From Candidatus Woesearchaeota archaeon (lineage in GTDB: Archaea; Nanobdellota; Nanobdellia; Woesearchaeales; JACPBV01), in contig JACPBV010000015.1 of the NCBI GenBank assembly GCA_016180135.1, positions 1-64,000 on the forward strand: a stretch of DNA of 64,000 nucleotides, given 5' to 3'. A program made the translations under genes and the position numbers. The notes under the pieces are model-generated. The model had not been told where the DNA came from and made no database searches. It saw only the letters and a list, made by a program, of their open reading frames with translations. Within the stretch, counting starts at the first letter, position 1, and each line of letters begins with the position of its first letter. Below are positions 38,800-47,538 of this stretch, piece after piece.

Positions 38800-40386
38800 T
38801 CATTTCATCCCCGCCCGTATCAGCCCCAAAAACAGCGGCGCAGGATCTTCAAGATTTGATTTGAACTCAGGATGCGATTGGGTGCCGACAAAGTATTTGT
38901 GCTTCGGCAGCTCCATAAATTCCATCAGCTTTGTGCCGTCTGAGCGCAGATGGAAGCCGGAAAACACAAAGCCCCCTTTCTCCAGCCTCTCGATAAAAAG
39001 AGGATTGACCTCATACCGGTGCCGGTGCCTTTCGACAACAATAATATCTTTCGGGCCGAATTCACCAAGCCTGAAAGCCTGCTGCCTGTCTTTCCTCAGC
39101 TCTTTCACCCTGTCAGCATCTCTCTCGATGCGCTTTTCCTTATACAGCTTCTGGATGACTGAGCCTTCCTGAAGCGCAGCTGCATACGCCCCTAATCTCA
39201 TCGTCCCCCCGAGCTGGCTCTGCTCAAGAATTTTTTTCTGGCTTTCAAGGATGGTGATGACCGGATGCTCCGTCTTGGGATCAATTTCAGTCGTATTCGC
39301 ATCACCCATCCCGCATACGTTTCTTGCATACTCGATGGTCGCAAGCTGCATGCCATAGCACAATCCCAGATAAGGGATGTCATGCTCACGGGCGTATTGG
39401 ATTGCCTTTATCTTTCCTTCAACCCCTGAACTCCCGAATCCACCCGGAACGATGATGCCGTTGAACTGGGAAAGCTCCTTAAGCTCTTCGGGATGCTTCT
39501 CAAACCTCTTGGAATCAACCCAGGTAATCTTAAGCCTCACCCTGAGGTTTGCAGCGGAATGGGCCAATGCCTGATTGATGGACATATACGAATCGGCAAG
39601 GCTGTAATCCCCGATATCAACATATTTCCCGACGATAGCGATGTTGACTTCTTTCTTCCCGTCAACCAATGCCTCCACCAGGACTTTCCAGCTCTTCCAT
39701 TCAGGCTCCTTTTTCGCCTTGACCTTCAGCTCTTCAAGCAGCTTCTTTCCCAATCCCTCTTTTTCCAAATCAAGCGGAATCCTGTAGATAGTATCGATGT
39801 CGGGCTCCGAGATGATATTTTCCCTCCGGATATTTGCCATCATCTCTATCTTTTTCTTCCTCACGTCATCCAGCGGCTTTTTTGCCCGGCAGATGATGAA
39901 GTCCGGCCAGATGCCGTTTTCGCTCAGCAGCCTGATGGCCTGCTGCGTGGGCTTCGTCTTCATCTCCTCAATGTGGGAAGGGATGGGAAGATAGGTAATC
40001 AAAATATAGGTGATGTTGTCTTTGCCAATCTCACGCTCCAGCGATTTCAGCGCAAAAAGATAAGCGATATTCTCAAAATCGCCGATAGTCCCGCCGACCT
40101 CGACAAGGCAGAAATCAAACCCTTCCGCAGCAGCCTTTATCCTCCTTTTGATCTCATCAGGCACATGGGGGATGAACTGGACCGTCTCGCCAAGGTATTT
40201 CCCGGCCCGCTCGTTGTCGATGATAGTCTTGTATATCTGGCCCGTGGTGATGTTGTTCCTTTTAGGGATGTCCGTGCAGAAGAACCTCTCATAATTCCCC
40301 AGGTCCTGGTCAATCTCCCCGCCATCGTCGGTAACCCAGACTTCGCCATGCTCAGTCGGCCTTAATGTGCCAGCATCATAGTTCAT
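38800..40386 (-). CDS. pyrG: CTP synthase, 5' end (P-loop) disrupted
   Basis: MNYDAGTLRPTEHGEVWVTDDGGEIDQDLGNYERF through the GATase domain (GFGSSGVEGKIKAIQYAREHDIPYLGLCYGMQ). Upstream frame continues as VSKGVTTASVGKILQEYGFSVTAVKIDPY but is cut by TGA. Confidence 0.92.
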   Translation of the reverse strand: MNYDAGTLRPTEHGEVWVTDDGGEIDQDLGNYERFFCTDIPKRNNITTGQIYKTIIDNERAGKYLGETVQFIPHVPDEIKRRIKAAAEGFDFCLVEVGGTIGDFENIAYLFALKSLEREIGKDNITYILITYLPIPSHIEEMKTKPTQQAIRLLSENGIWPDFIICRAKKPLDDVRKKKIEMMANIRRENIISEPDIDTIYRIPLDLEKEGLGKKLLEELKVKAKKEPEWKSWKVLVEALVDGKKEVNIAIVGKYVDIGDYSLADSYMSINQALAHSAANLRVRLKITWVDSKRFEKHPEELKELSQFNGIIVPGGFGSSGVEGKIKAIQYAREHDIPYLGLCYGMQLATIEYARNVCGMGDANTTEIDPKTEHPVITILESQKKILEQSQLGGTMRLGAYAAALQEGSVIQKLYKEKRIERDADRVKELRKDRQQAFRLGEFGPKDIIVVERHRHRYEVNPLFIERLEKGGFVFSGFHLRSDGTKLMEFMELPKHKYFVGTQSHPEFKSNLEDPAPLFLGLIRAGMK

Positions 40387-40739
40387 GTAAGGGTCAATCT
40401 TGACAGCAGTGACCGAAAAGCCGTATTCCTGAAGTATCTTGCCGACAGAAGCAGTCGTGACCCCTTTGGAAACTCACCCCTGCAAAAACTCCAGAATATG
40501 TTGTTAATAAATGTTTTGTTTCGCTGCATTACACTGAGAGTAGGGCGGAGTTTATAAGAGTATGGATTTCATTCTGGGTTTACAGCCCCACTCTTGATTT
40601 GTTCAAAAATACCCCATCGATTGTGATGATTAGGCCCCATAACCCTGATTTCGGTGGTAGAAAATATGTGTGTGGGAACCATTAAATATCCACCGTATAT
40701 TCCAACAGCAAATTCAATATTCCGGGGGGTTGATATTTA

Positions 40740-41459
40740 ATGATTGAAGAAGCCAAATCTTTTTTCGGAAATGGGGCAGTGAAAGACTCGGAGGGAGGCC
40801 TGCCCAGGCATATTGCTGTTGTGACAAAAGGAAAGCATGAATTTGCCGCAAAAAACAGCCTCGGCCTTGAAGGCATCTACCAGCACAGCTGCAGTCTTAT
40901 AGATACTATCGCCCAGGCTGCGTTTGCCGTTAAGATTCCCGTCATAACTTTTTATCTTCTGTCCGACAAGCGCGACAATCTCGATTTTGAGGTTGTCATT
41001 GGCGCTCTCACTGCATACTTCAGGCTCCTGTCAGATGCAGGATTCATCCACGAGCAGCGCATCAAGATCACCGTCATAGGAAAATGGTATGACCTTCCGG
41101 AGCGCATGGTTGAGGCAGTCAAGCTGTGCCTTGAGAAGACAAAAGACTACACAGGATTTTGCCTGAATTTCTGCCTTAACTACAACGGCCGGAGCGAGAT
41201 TGTGGATGCGGTCAACCTCCTCCTGCTCCAGGCAAAAGCCCAGAAGGTTGAGACAGTGACAAAAGAGCTCATCAAGGAAAATATCTATTCATCTAGCTTC
41301 CCGCCGCCGGACCTGTTCATCATCAGCGGCCCAAAAGTGATTTCAGACCTCCTGCTCTGGGACGCCCCAAGCGCAAAAATTTATTTCTCAGGAAGGCTCT
41401 GGCCCGAGTTCAGGAAAGAAGATTTGATGCTTGCTCTTGCCTCTTTCCAGCAGAGATAG
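40740..41459 (+). CDS. Undecaprenyl-diphosphate-synthase-family (cis-prenyltransferase-like) protein
   Basis: PRHIAVVTKGKHEFAAKN (cf. PRHIAVIMDGNRRWAKK), LNFCLNYNGRSEIVDAVN, PPPDLFIISGPKVISDLLLWDAPSAKIYFSGRLWPEFRKEDLMLALASFQQR. Confidence 0.85.
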   Translation: MIEEAKSFFGNGAVKDSEGGLPRHIAVVTKGKHEFAAKNSLGLEGIYQHSCSLIDTIAQAAFAVKIPVITFYLLSDKRDNLDFEVVIGALTAYFRLLSDAGFIHEQRIKITVIGKWYDLPERMVEAVKLCLEKTKDYTGFCLNFCLNYNGRSEIVDAVNLLLLQAKAQKVETVTKELIKENIYSSSFPPPDLFIISGPKVISDLLLWDAPSAKIYFSGRLWPEFRKEDLMLALASFQQR

Positions 41460-41790
41460 GTGAAACTCTCCAGATGTTAAAGGTTCAAAGGAATCTAAAA
41501 TTACAAGTTCAAGGTGCAAAAGGGCCAAAACAACAAGTTTTTTAAATAAACCCATTCTTCTTAACCTCACCAATGACAGAATGATCCAATGCCAAAAATA
41601 AAGCGTTGGTGACAGAGGTATATGTTTCTGGAAGACGGCCTCTCAAAGAAAAGGATTGGATTTTCATTTGAAAAGATAAATGTTCAGGTGAAAAAGATAG
41701 ATATTCCGGCGAAATAAAGAAAAGAAGTGAAATATCGTAGAAAAGAAGTGAGAAGCAGGATAAGCGATTTGAGCATCAAAGGTGAACACC

Positions 41791-42129
41791 ATGGCGAATG
41801 AAAAAGGCAGTGAAGATAGAGTCTTTGAAGTCATCGAAATAGCAAAGGCGACAGGCAAATTGAGGAAAGGAACAAATGAAGTCACGAAGGCCATCGAGAA
41901 GGGCGAGGCAAAGCTTGTCGTCGGGGCAAAAGATGTCTCTCCTCCTGAGATTGTCATGCATCTCCCGCTGTTATGCCAGGAAAAGAACATTCCTTACATC
42001 CAGGTAGCATCCAAGGAAGAGCTTGGCGCAGCCGCAGGGATTGACAAGCCGGCATCTGCTGTCGCTGTTGTCAGGGAAGGCGAGGCAAAAGAGCTTCTGA
42101 AGGAGGTCATCGCCGGCATCGGCAAGTGA
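41791..42129 (+). CDS. rpl7ae: 50S ribosomal protein L7Ae
   Basis: [69 protein letters not shown]. Confidence 0.96.
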   Translation: MANEKGSEDRVFEVIEIAKATGKLRKGTNEVTKAIEKGEAKLVVGAKDVSPPEIVMHLPLLCQEKNIPYIQVASKEELGAAAGIDKPASAVAVVREGEAKELLKEVIAGIGK

Positions 42130-42134
42130 TCGGT

Positions 42135-42461
42135 ATGGCAGAAAAACCCCAGCAGAAACCGCAGGCCCCTGTTGCAGACGAGCGCAGGAAGCCAAAGCGG
42201 GGCGGAAAGGAAGAAGAGGTGAAGAAAGGCACTGCCTCATTCACAAGAGCCTTCCAGGCAAGTGTCGAAGAAGTGATGGGCAGGACCGGCACCAGGGGAG
42301 AAGCCATCCAGGTGAGATGCAAAGTCCTCGAAGGCCGTGACCAGAGCAAAGTCCTCAAGAGAAATGTCAAGGGGCCGGTGCAGGTCGGCGACATCCTTAT
42401 GCTCAGAGAGACCGAGATTGAAGCAAGAGAATTGAGCAAGGTCGGAAGGGCAGGTGGCTGA
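42135..42461 (+). CDS. rps28e: 30S ribosomal protein S28e with Lys-rich N-terminal extension
   Basis: [52 protein letters not shown]. Confidence 0.95.
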   Translation: MAEKPQQKPQAPVADERRKPKRGGKEEEVKKGTASFTRAFQASVEEVMGRTGTRGEAIQVRCKVLEGRDQSKVLKRNVKGPVQVGDILMLRETEIEARELSKVGRAGG

Positions 42462-42640
42462 TGGTAAAATGCAGCTTTTGCGGGGACATCCTCAAGCCGG
42501 GGACGGGGAAGATGTTTGTGCTTATAGAAGGCAAAGCCTTATATTTCTGCACGATGAAATGTGAGAAGAATATGCTCAAGCTGAAGCGAAAGCCATACGA
42601 GACACGATGGACAAAGCTGTACAAAAAAGCGGAAAAGTAG
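42461..42640 (+). CDS. rpl24e: 50S ribosomal protein L24e (missed by ORF track length cut-off)
   Basis: Manual translation [64 protein letters not shown] overlap with S28e. Confidence 0.95.
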   Translation: MVKCSFCGDILKPGTGKMFVLIEGKALYFCTMKCEKNMLKLKRKPYETRWTKLYKKAEK

Positions 42641-43137
42641 AAGCCGGCCAGTGCCTCGTGCTAATCAAGCCTGACGGTCTCATCAAATCCCTCACCGGGG
42701 ATATCATATCAAAATTGTCAGAGACCCAGCTTGTCATCGTTGGCGCAAAAATCGTCCAGGTCACCAGGGAGCTTGCAGAGGAGCATTACCAGCATCTCCG
42801 CGAAGAGAAATTTTTCGATGAGCTCATCCGCTATATTATGGGAGAGTTCCACACCAAGCGTGTTTTGGCATTGGTCTATCAGGGCGAAAATGCGACAGAA
42901 AAGATAAGGAAGATAGTCGGTGCGACAAACCCTGAGCTCGCTGAGCCGATCTCCATCCGCGGAAAATACGGCAGGGTCACCACAAGGGGTGTCTTTGAGA
43001 ATGTCGTCCACGCATCAGAAAGCCCCAAGGAAGCCGAGCGGGAGATTAAGCTGTGGTTCAGGCCGGATGAATTGGTGAACACCCTCTTTCCAACTCAACT
43101 GAAAAAAGTCACGATCGAAAAGCTGTTCTGGAAATAA
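42607..43137 (+). CDS. ndk: Nucleoside diphosphate kinase
   Basis: LVLIKPDGLIKSLTGDII...ISIRGKYGRVTTRGVFENVVHASESPKEAEREIKLWF. Confidence 0.95.
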   Translation: MDKAVQKSGKVEAGQCLVLIKPDGLIKSLTGDIISKLSETQLVIVGAKIVQVTRELAEEHYQHLREEKFFDELIRYIMGEFHTKRVLALVYQGENATEKIRKIVGATNPELAEPISIRGKYGRVTTRGVFENVVHASESPKEAEREIKLWFRPDELVNTLFPTQLKKVTIEKLFWK

Positions 43138-43220
43138 ATATTCCTGAGGATAGGCATAAAAAACAAAAAAGAGAGAAGAGTATACGCAACAGCAGGTTAA
43201 CAAAAAAGGATTCTCCGAAC

Positions 43221-46200
43221 ATGGCTCCAAAGATGGTTGACAGGATGAAGGAAGTCGTCAAGACTCCGAAGAATATCAGGAATATCTGCACGTCTGCGCA
43301 TATCCATCATGGCAAATGTATCGCACCCTCGACAAGGATACTTCTTGCAGACGGGATGGTAAGGACTGCCAGGGATATTTTTGAGGAGATTGCAAAAGAT
43401 GGCGCAGTCAAAGAAGACAATGAAGACCATATCATCTATTCCCCCGGCAAAAAGTTCACGATATTCTCTCTGAATAAAGAGTCAGGGCAGCTTGAGAAGA
43501 AGCCCATCGGGTATGCATGGCGGCTGAAAGGTGGAAAGACAATTTCTATTCAGCTGAGGAATCGTTTTTCTGTCTCAACAACCCCCGAACACAGATATAC
43601 TGTCTGGAAGGATGGATTCCAGGATGTCGAGGCAAAAGACATAAGCATCGGCGACAGGATTGTGTGCGCAAGGAAAACCAGTATTCAGGCAAGGATCGAT
43701 CTGAAAAAGTATATTTTGGAAAGTTTGGCAAAGGGAAATTTTTACGTCAGGCTTGAAAAAGCTGCATGGCAGGAATGCAAAAGCAGGATATCAGGATATG
43801 GCATTGGCAATCTCAATATCCCGACAGGCATCAAGCCAAAATCATTTTATCACGGGCTTTGGCAGAACCGGCTCAGCCTATTGGACTTTCTGCATGCCTC
43901 CAGGATATTTGGCTGGAAGGCAGCAAAGGCTTATGATGCGGTAGCAAGCATCTATTACCGGACGGGAAAACAGCGCGGCCAGAATTCCCTGCCCATGAAG
44001 CTCCCCCGGAATTTTGAGGACCTCTTCTATTGCGCAGGCCTTTTCTTCGGGGACGGCTCAGGAAAGAAGTTTATCGTCGGAAAAGAGCAGCTTGCAGCTG
44101 ATCTCGAAAGGATTTGCGAAGTATCGGGCATCAAGGCTGCAAGAGGGGGTTCAAAGGACAGGACGCCCGAAATCCATACAACTATGACTTTTGCCAGGCT
44201 GCTCCATCACGTTTTTGGCTATCCCCTGGAAAAGAAGGCGCACAATATCAGGGTTTCAGAGATTCTCTGGAGATGCGGAAAAAGATACTCATCAAGATTT
44301 CTCAGGGGATATTTTGACACTGATGGGTGCGTTGAAAGCTCGAGAAGGGCAGTCACCATCACCTCTGCAAGCAAAAAGATGGTCGAAGACGTCCATCTCC
44401 TGCTCCTGAGATTTGGGTGCATCGCGATCCAGGAAAAGGACAATACCCTCACAATCTCAGGAAGGTCAGCCCTGCAGTTCCAGAAGGAGATAGGTTTTGG
44501 GCTTAAGGAAAAGGCAGCAAGGCTTCAGGCATTGGCTGCAAAAGTCTCAGGAAGCACAGTATTGGACAAAGTCGAGGTCGGCAGCCAGCTCATGCTGATG
44601 CAGAAGACCCATAGAATGATGCCTTTCGGGGATCTTGCCTTCGTCGAAGTCACCCGGATAGAGGAAGGCCATGAAGATGTTGTTTATGATTTCACGATAC
44701 CTGAAAACAATAATTTTGTCGCTGAAGGGATGGTCATCCACAACACGGCATTTACCGACAACCTTCTCGCAGCTTCAGGACTTATGGCAGAGGCATTGGC
44801 CGGCGACCTTGAGAAAGGCATGGCGACCTGGCAGCATTCCGACGAGCAGGAGCGGTTATTGACCGTTGACGCAGCAAATGTCTCCATGGTGCATTCTTTT
44901 GCAGGGCAGGATTACCTTATCAATCTTATTGACACTCCGGGGCACGTTGATTTCGGAGGCAATGTCACAAGGGCTATGAGGGCTATTGACGGGACTATTG
45001 TGCTTGTCTGCGCTTCAGAAGGGATCATGCCGCAGACTGAGACAGTGTTAAAGCAGGCCCTCAAGGAGAGGGTAAAGCCGGTATTATTCATCAACAAGGT
45101 TGACAGGATCATGAATGAGATGAAGCTGACTCCTGAAAAGATCCAGGAGAGGATCGCAAAGCTCATCATCGAATTCAACAAGCACATCGAGAGGATTGCT
45201 GAGCCTGAGTTCAAGGAAAAATGGAAGGTCAACATCCAGGACGGGAGCGTCGCCTTTGGCAGCGCAAGGGATAACTGGGCTTTATCGCTGCCGTTCATGC
45301 AGAAGAAGAACATCAAGTTCATCGATATTGTCAATGCCTATAACATGCAGGAAGAGGACAGGAAAAAATGGTTCTGGGAAAATTCCCCGGTGAACGAAGT
45401 CATCCTCGACATGGTCGTAAAGCACCTTCCGACGCCTGTAGAGGCCCAGGCATACAGGATTCCCAAGATCTGGCAGGGAGAGCTTGATTCGCCGCTGGGA
45501 AAGAGCATGACCACCTGCGATCCAAACGGAAAACTTGCATTCTGCATCACCAGGGTTCTTGTCGACCAGAAAAGCGGAAGAGAGATTTCAGCGGGAAGGT
45601 TGTTTTCAGGCACCATGAGAGATGGGATGACTGTCTATATTAATAATACCAAGCAGTATGTCAGGGTCCAGAATGTGTATATGTATCTCGGGGTCAAGAC
45701 AGAGCCGTTTGAGGTTATTCCTGCCGGCAATGTCCTTGCGATTGCAGGCATCCAGGGCTTTGCAGGAGACACCCTGACGGAAGAGCCCGATATGCCGTTT
45801 GTCGAGCTGAAGCACATCTTCGAGCCCGTCATCACAAAAGCGATCAAGGTCACAAAGCCCCAGGATCTTCCTAAGCTTGTTGAAGTCCTCAAGGAAGTCG
45901 CCAAAGAGGATCCCTCGATAAAGATAGAGATCAACGAAGAGACCGGCGAGAACCTCATCAGCGGGATGGGAGAGCTCCATCTCGAGATTGTTGAGAACAG
46001 GGTTGTGACGGAAAAGGGGCTGAAGATTCAGTCTTCCTCGCCTATCATCGTCTACCGTGAGAGCATCCAGAAAGTCTCCCAGGAAATTGAGGGGAAGACT
46101 CCCAACAAGCACAATAAGTTTTATTTCATCGTCGAGCCGCTGCCTGATGAGGTTGTTGAGCTTATACGGTCCGGCCAGGTCCCTGAAGGCAGGATCAGGA

Positions 46201-46841
46201 AGAAAAACCTTGAGATCAGGGATGCTCTTGTCGCAGTCGGGATGGAATCAAAAGAAGCCCAGTCGATCAAGGATATCTTTAACGGGAATGTCTTCGAGGA
46301 CGCCACAAAAGGGCAGGTCCACCTCGGAGAGGTTATGGAGATGGTCCTTGATATGTTTGAAGATGTCATGAAAAGGGGCCCTATCGCCAGAGAGCCGTCA
46401 GTGAGGATAAAAGTGAAGCTGACAGACATGAAGCTCCACGAAGACGCTATCCACCGGGGCCCTGCGCAGGTCTATCCCGCTATCAGGGACGGGATCAGGG
46501 GGGCGATGATGACCGCTAATCCGGTGCTCTTTGAGCCGATGCAGGTCCATCTGATTGAAGTTCCGTATGAGATGATGGGCGAGATCTCAAAGCTCGTCGG
46601 CAGCAAGCGGGGCCAGCTCCTGGATATCCAGCAGATCGGAGAAAAAGCCGAAATAAAAGCAAAGCTTCCCGTAGCCGAGATGATAGGCTGGGCCTCAGAC
46701 TTACGATCAGCAACAGAAGGCAGGGGCCATTCCTCCTTAGTATCGCAGACGTTCGAGAAAGTCCCTTCCGAGCTCCAGGACAAGATATCTTCCCAGATTA
46801 AGCAGAGGAAAGGATTGACGGATGCGATGGTAGGGGTGTAG
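43221..46841 (+). CDS. fusA: Elongation factor 2 (aEF-2), intein-containing precursor
   Basis: NIRNICTSAHIHHGK | intein | TAFTDNLLAASGLMAEALAG...LLTVDAANVSM...INLIDTPGHVDFGGNVTRAMRAIDG, continuing to the EF-2 C-terminus. Confidence 0.96.
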   Translation: MAPKMVDRMKEVVKTPKNIRNICTSAHIHHGKCIAPSTRILLADGMVRTARDIFEEIAKDGAVKEDNEDHIIYSPGKKFTIFSLNKESGQLEKKPIGYAWRLKGGKTISIQLRNRFSVSTTPEHRYTVWKDGFQDVEAKDISIGDRIVCARKTSIQARIDLKKYILESLAKGNFYVRLEKAAWQECKSRISGYGIGNLNIPTGIKPKSFYHGLWQNRLSLLDFLHASRIFGWKAAKAYDAVASIYYRTGKQRGQNSLPMKLPRNFEDLFYCAGLFFGDGSGKKFIVGKEQLAADLERICEVSGIKAARGGSKDRTPEIHTTMTFARLLHHVFGYPLEKKAHNIRVSEILWRCGKRYSSRFLRGYFDTDGCVESSRRAVTITSASKKMVEDVHLLLLRFGCIAIQEKDNTLTISGRSALQFQKEIGFGLKEKAARLQALAAKVSGSTVLDKVEVGSQLMLMQKTHRMMPFGDLAFVEVTRIEEGHEDVVYDFTIPENNNFVAEGMVIHNTAFTDNLLAASGLMAEALAGDLEKGMATWQHSDEQERLLTVDAANVSMVHSFAGQDYLINLIDTPGHVDFGGNVTRAMRAIDGTIVLVCASEGIMPQTETVLKQALKERVKPVLFINKVDRIMNEMKLTPEKIQERIAKLIIEFNKHIERIAEPEFKEKWKVNIQDGSVAFGSARDNWALSLPFMQKKNIKFIDIVNAYNMQEEDRKKWFWENSPVNEVILDMVVKHLPTPVEAQAYRIPKIWQGELDSPLGKSMTTCDPNGKLAFCITRVLVDQKSGREISAGRLFSGTMRDGMTVYINNTKQYVRVQNVYMYLGVKTEPFEVIPAGNVLAIAGIQGFAGDTLTEEPDMPFVELKHIFEPVITKAIKVTKPQDLPKLVEVLKEVAKEDPSIKIEINEETGENLISGMGELHLEIVENRVVTEKGLKIQSSSPIIVYRESIQKVSQEIEGKTPNKHNKFYFIVEPLPDEVVELIRSGQVPEGRIRKKNLEIRDALVAVGMESKEAQSIKDIFNGNVFEDATKGQVHLGEVMEMVLDMFEDVMKRGPIAREPSVRIKVKLTDMKLHEDAIHRGPAQVYPAIRDGIRGAMMTANPVLFEPMQVHLIEVPYEMMGEISKLVGSKRGQLLDIQQIGEKAEIKAKLPVAEMIGWASDLRSATEGRGHSSLVSQTFEKVPSELQDKISSQIKQRKGLTDAMVGV
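43317..44744 (+). other. Intein (476 aa) with LAGLIDADG homing endonuclease
   Basis: N-terminal Cys (CIAPSTRILLADG), TPEH block B, LAGLIDADG-like CAGLFFGDG and LRGYFDTDG, C-terminal VYDFTIPENNNFVAEGMVIHN followed by extein Thr. Confidence 0.95.
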
Positions 46842-47004
46842 ACAAATTAAAGAAGAGGGCGTGGAAGTTTTTTCTTATGTATGAAGATGCAGAGCCATTA
46901 CGCTCAATTTTTTTTGACAAATGGGGCAGGATTTCTTTAGGATTTTCCTTTTTGCCTTGAAGCTATGCAAACTTTTTTAATTATGCGGCCGTTCCCAAGA
47001 GGCA

Positions 47005-47163
47005 ATGGAAAACAATCTCCAGAGGGCATTCGACGAATTAAAGAGAGAAGCAGCGCTAAAGAAACGAAAGAAAAAATCTGCCTTAAAGCTTCCCAAAGAA
47101 AAAAGGCTTGCTTACTATTCTGGATGGCATAAAGATGATGAACCTGTTTCCAATGTGAGTTAA
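47005..47163 (+). CDS. Short basic hypothetical ORF
   Basis: Manual translation MENNLQRAFDELKREAALKKRKKKSALKLPKEKRLAYYSGWHKDDEPVSNVS*; promoter-like element upstream. Confidence 0.4.
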   Translation: MENNLQRAFDELKREAALKKRKKKSALKLPKEKRLAYYSGWHKDDEPVSNVS

Positions 47164-47419
47164 GTTGGCTATAGCAAACCCCCGGTAGAAAGATAGTGAA
47201 GATTAAAGCGGCATGGAAGAGATTAAAGCGGCATGGAGGAGTTTATGGCAAACCTAGATGATCCAACCTATCACTTCCATTATATATATTCCATTATAGT
47301 AATATTTAAATAGGATTTGACACCACTCTCAAATAGCAATCAATTTTCCGTAAAATACCCATAAAAAATATTCATTAAAGATAAATAACCATAAAGAAAA
47401 ATAGGCATAAGGAGAAATG

Positions 47420-47491
47420 ACAATAGGGAAACATAGGCATAAGATAATAGGGAAACATAGGCATAAGATAATAGGGAAACATAGGCATAAG
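47420..47491. repeat. 24-nt tandem repeat ATAATAGGGAAACATAGGCATAAG x~3 in 5' leader
   Basis: Copies at ~47420-47443 (partial), 47444-47467, 47468-47491. Confidence 0.95.
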
Positions 47492-47538
47492 GTTCCGATA
47501 TTCAGTGGGGGGTAAGCTCAAAACAGGCGGGGGATGTT

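Noticed and set aside
39493-40365. 290-aa plus-strand ORF
   Set aside because: Antisense to CTP synthase.
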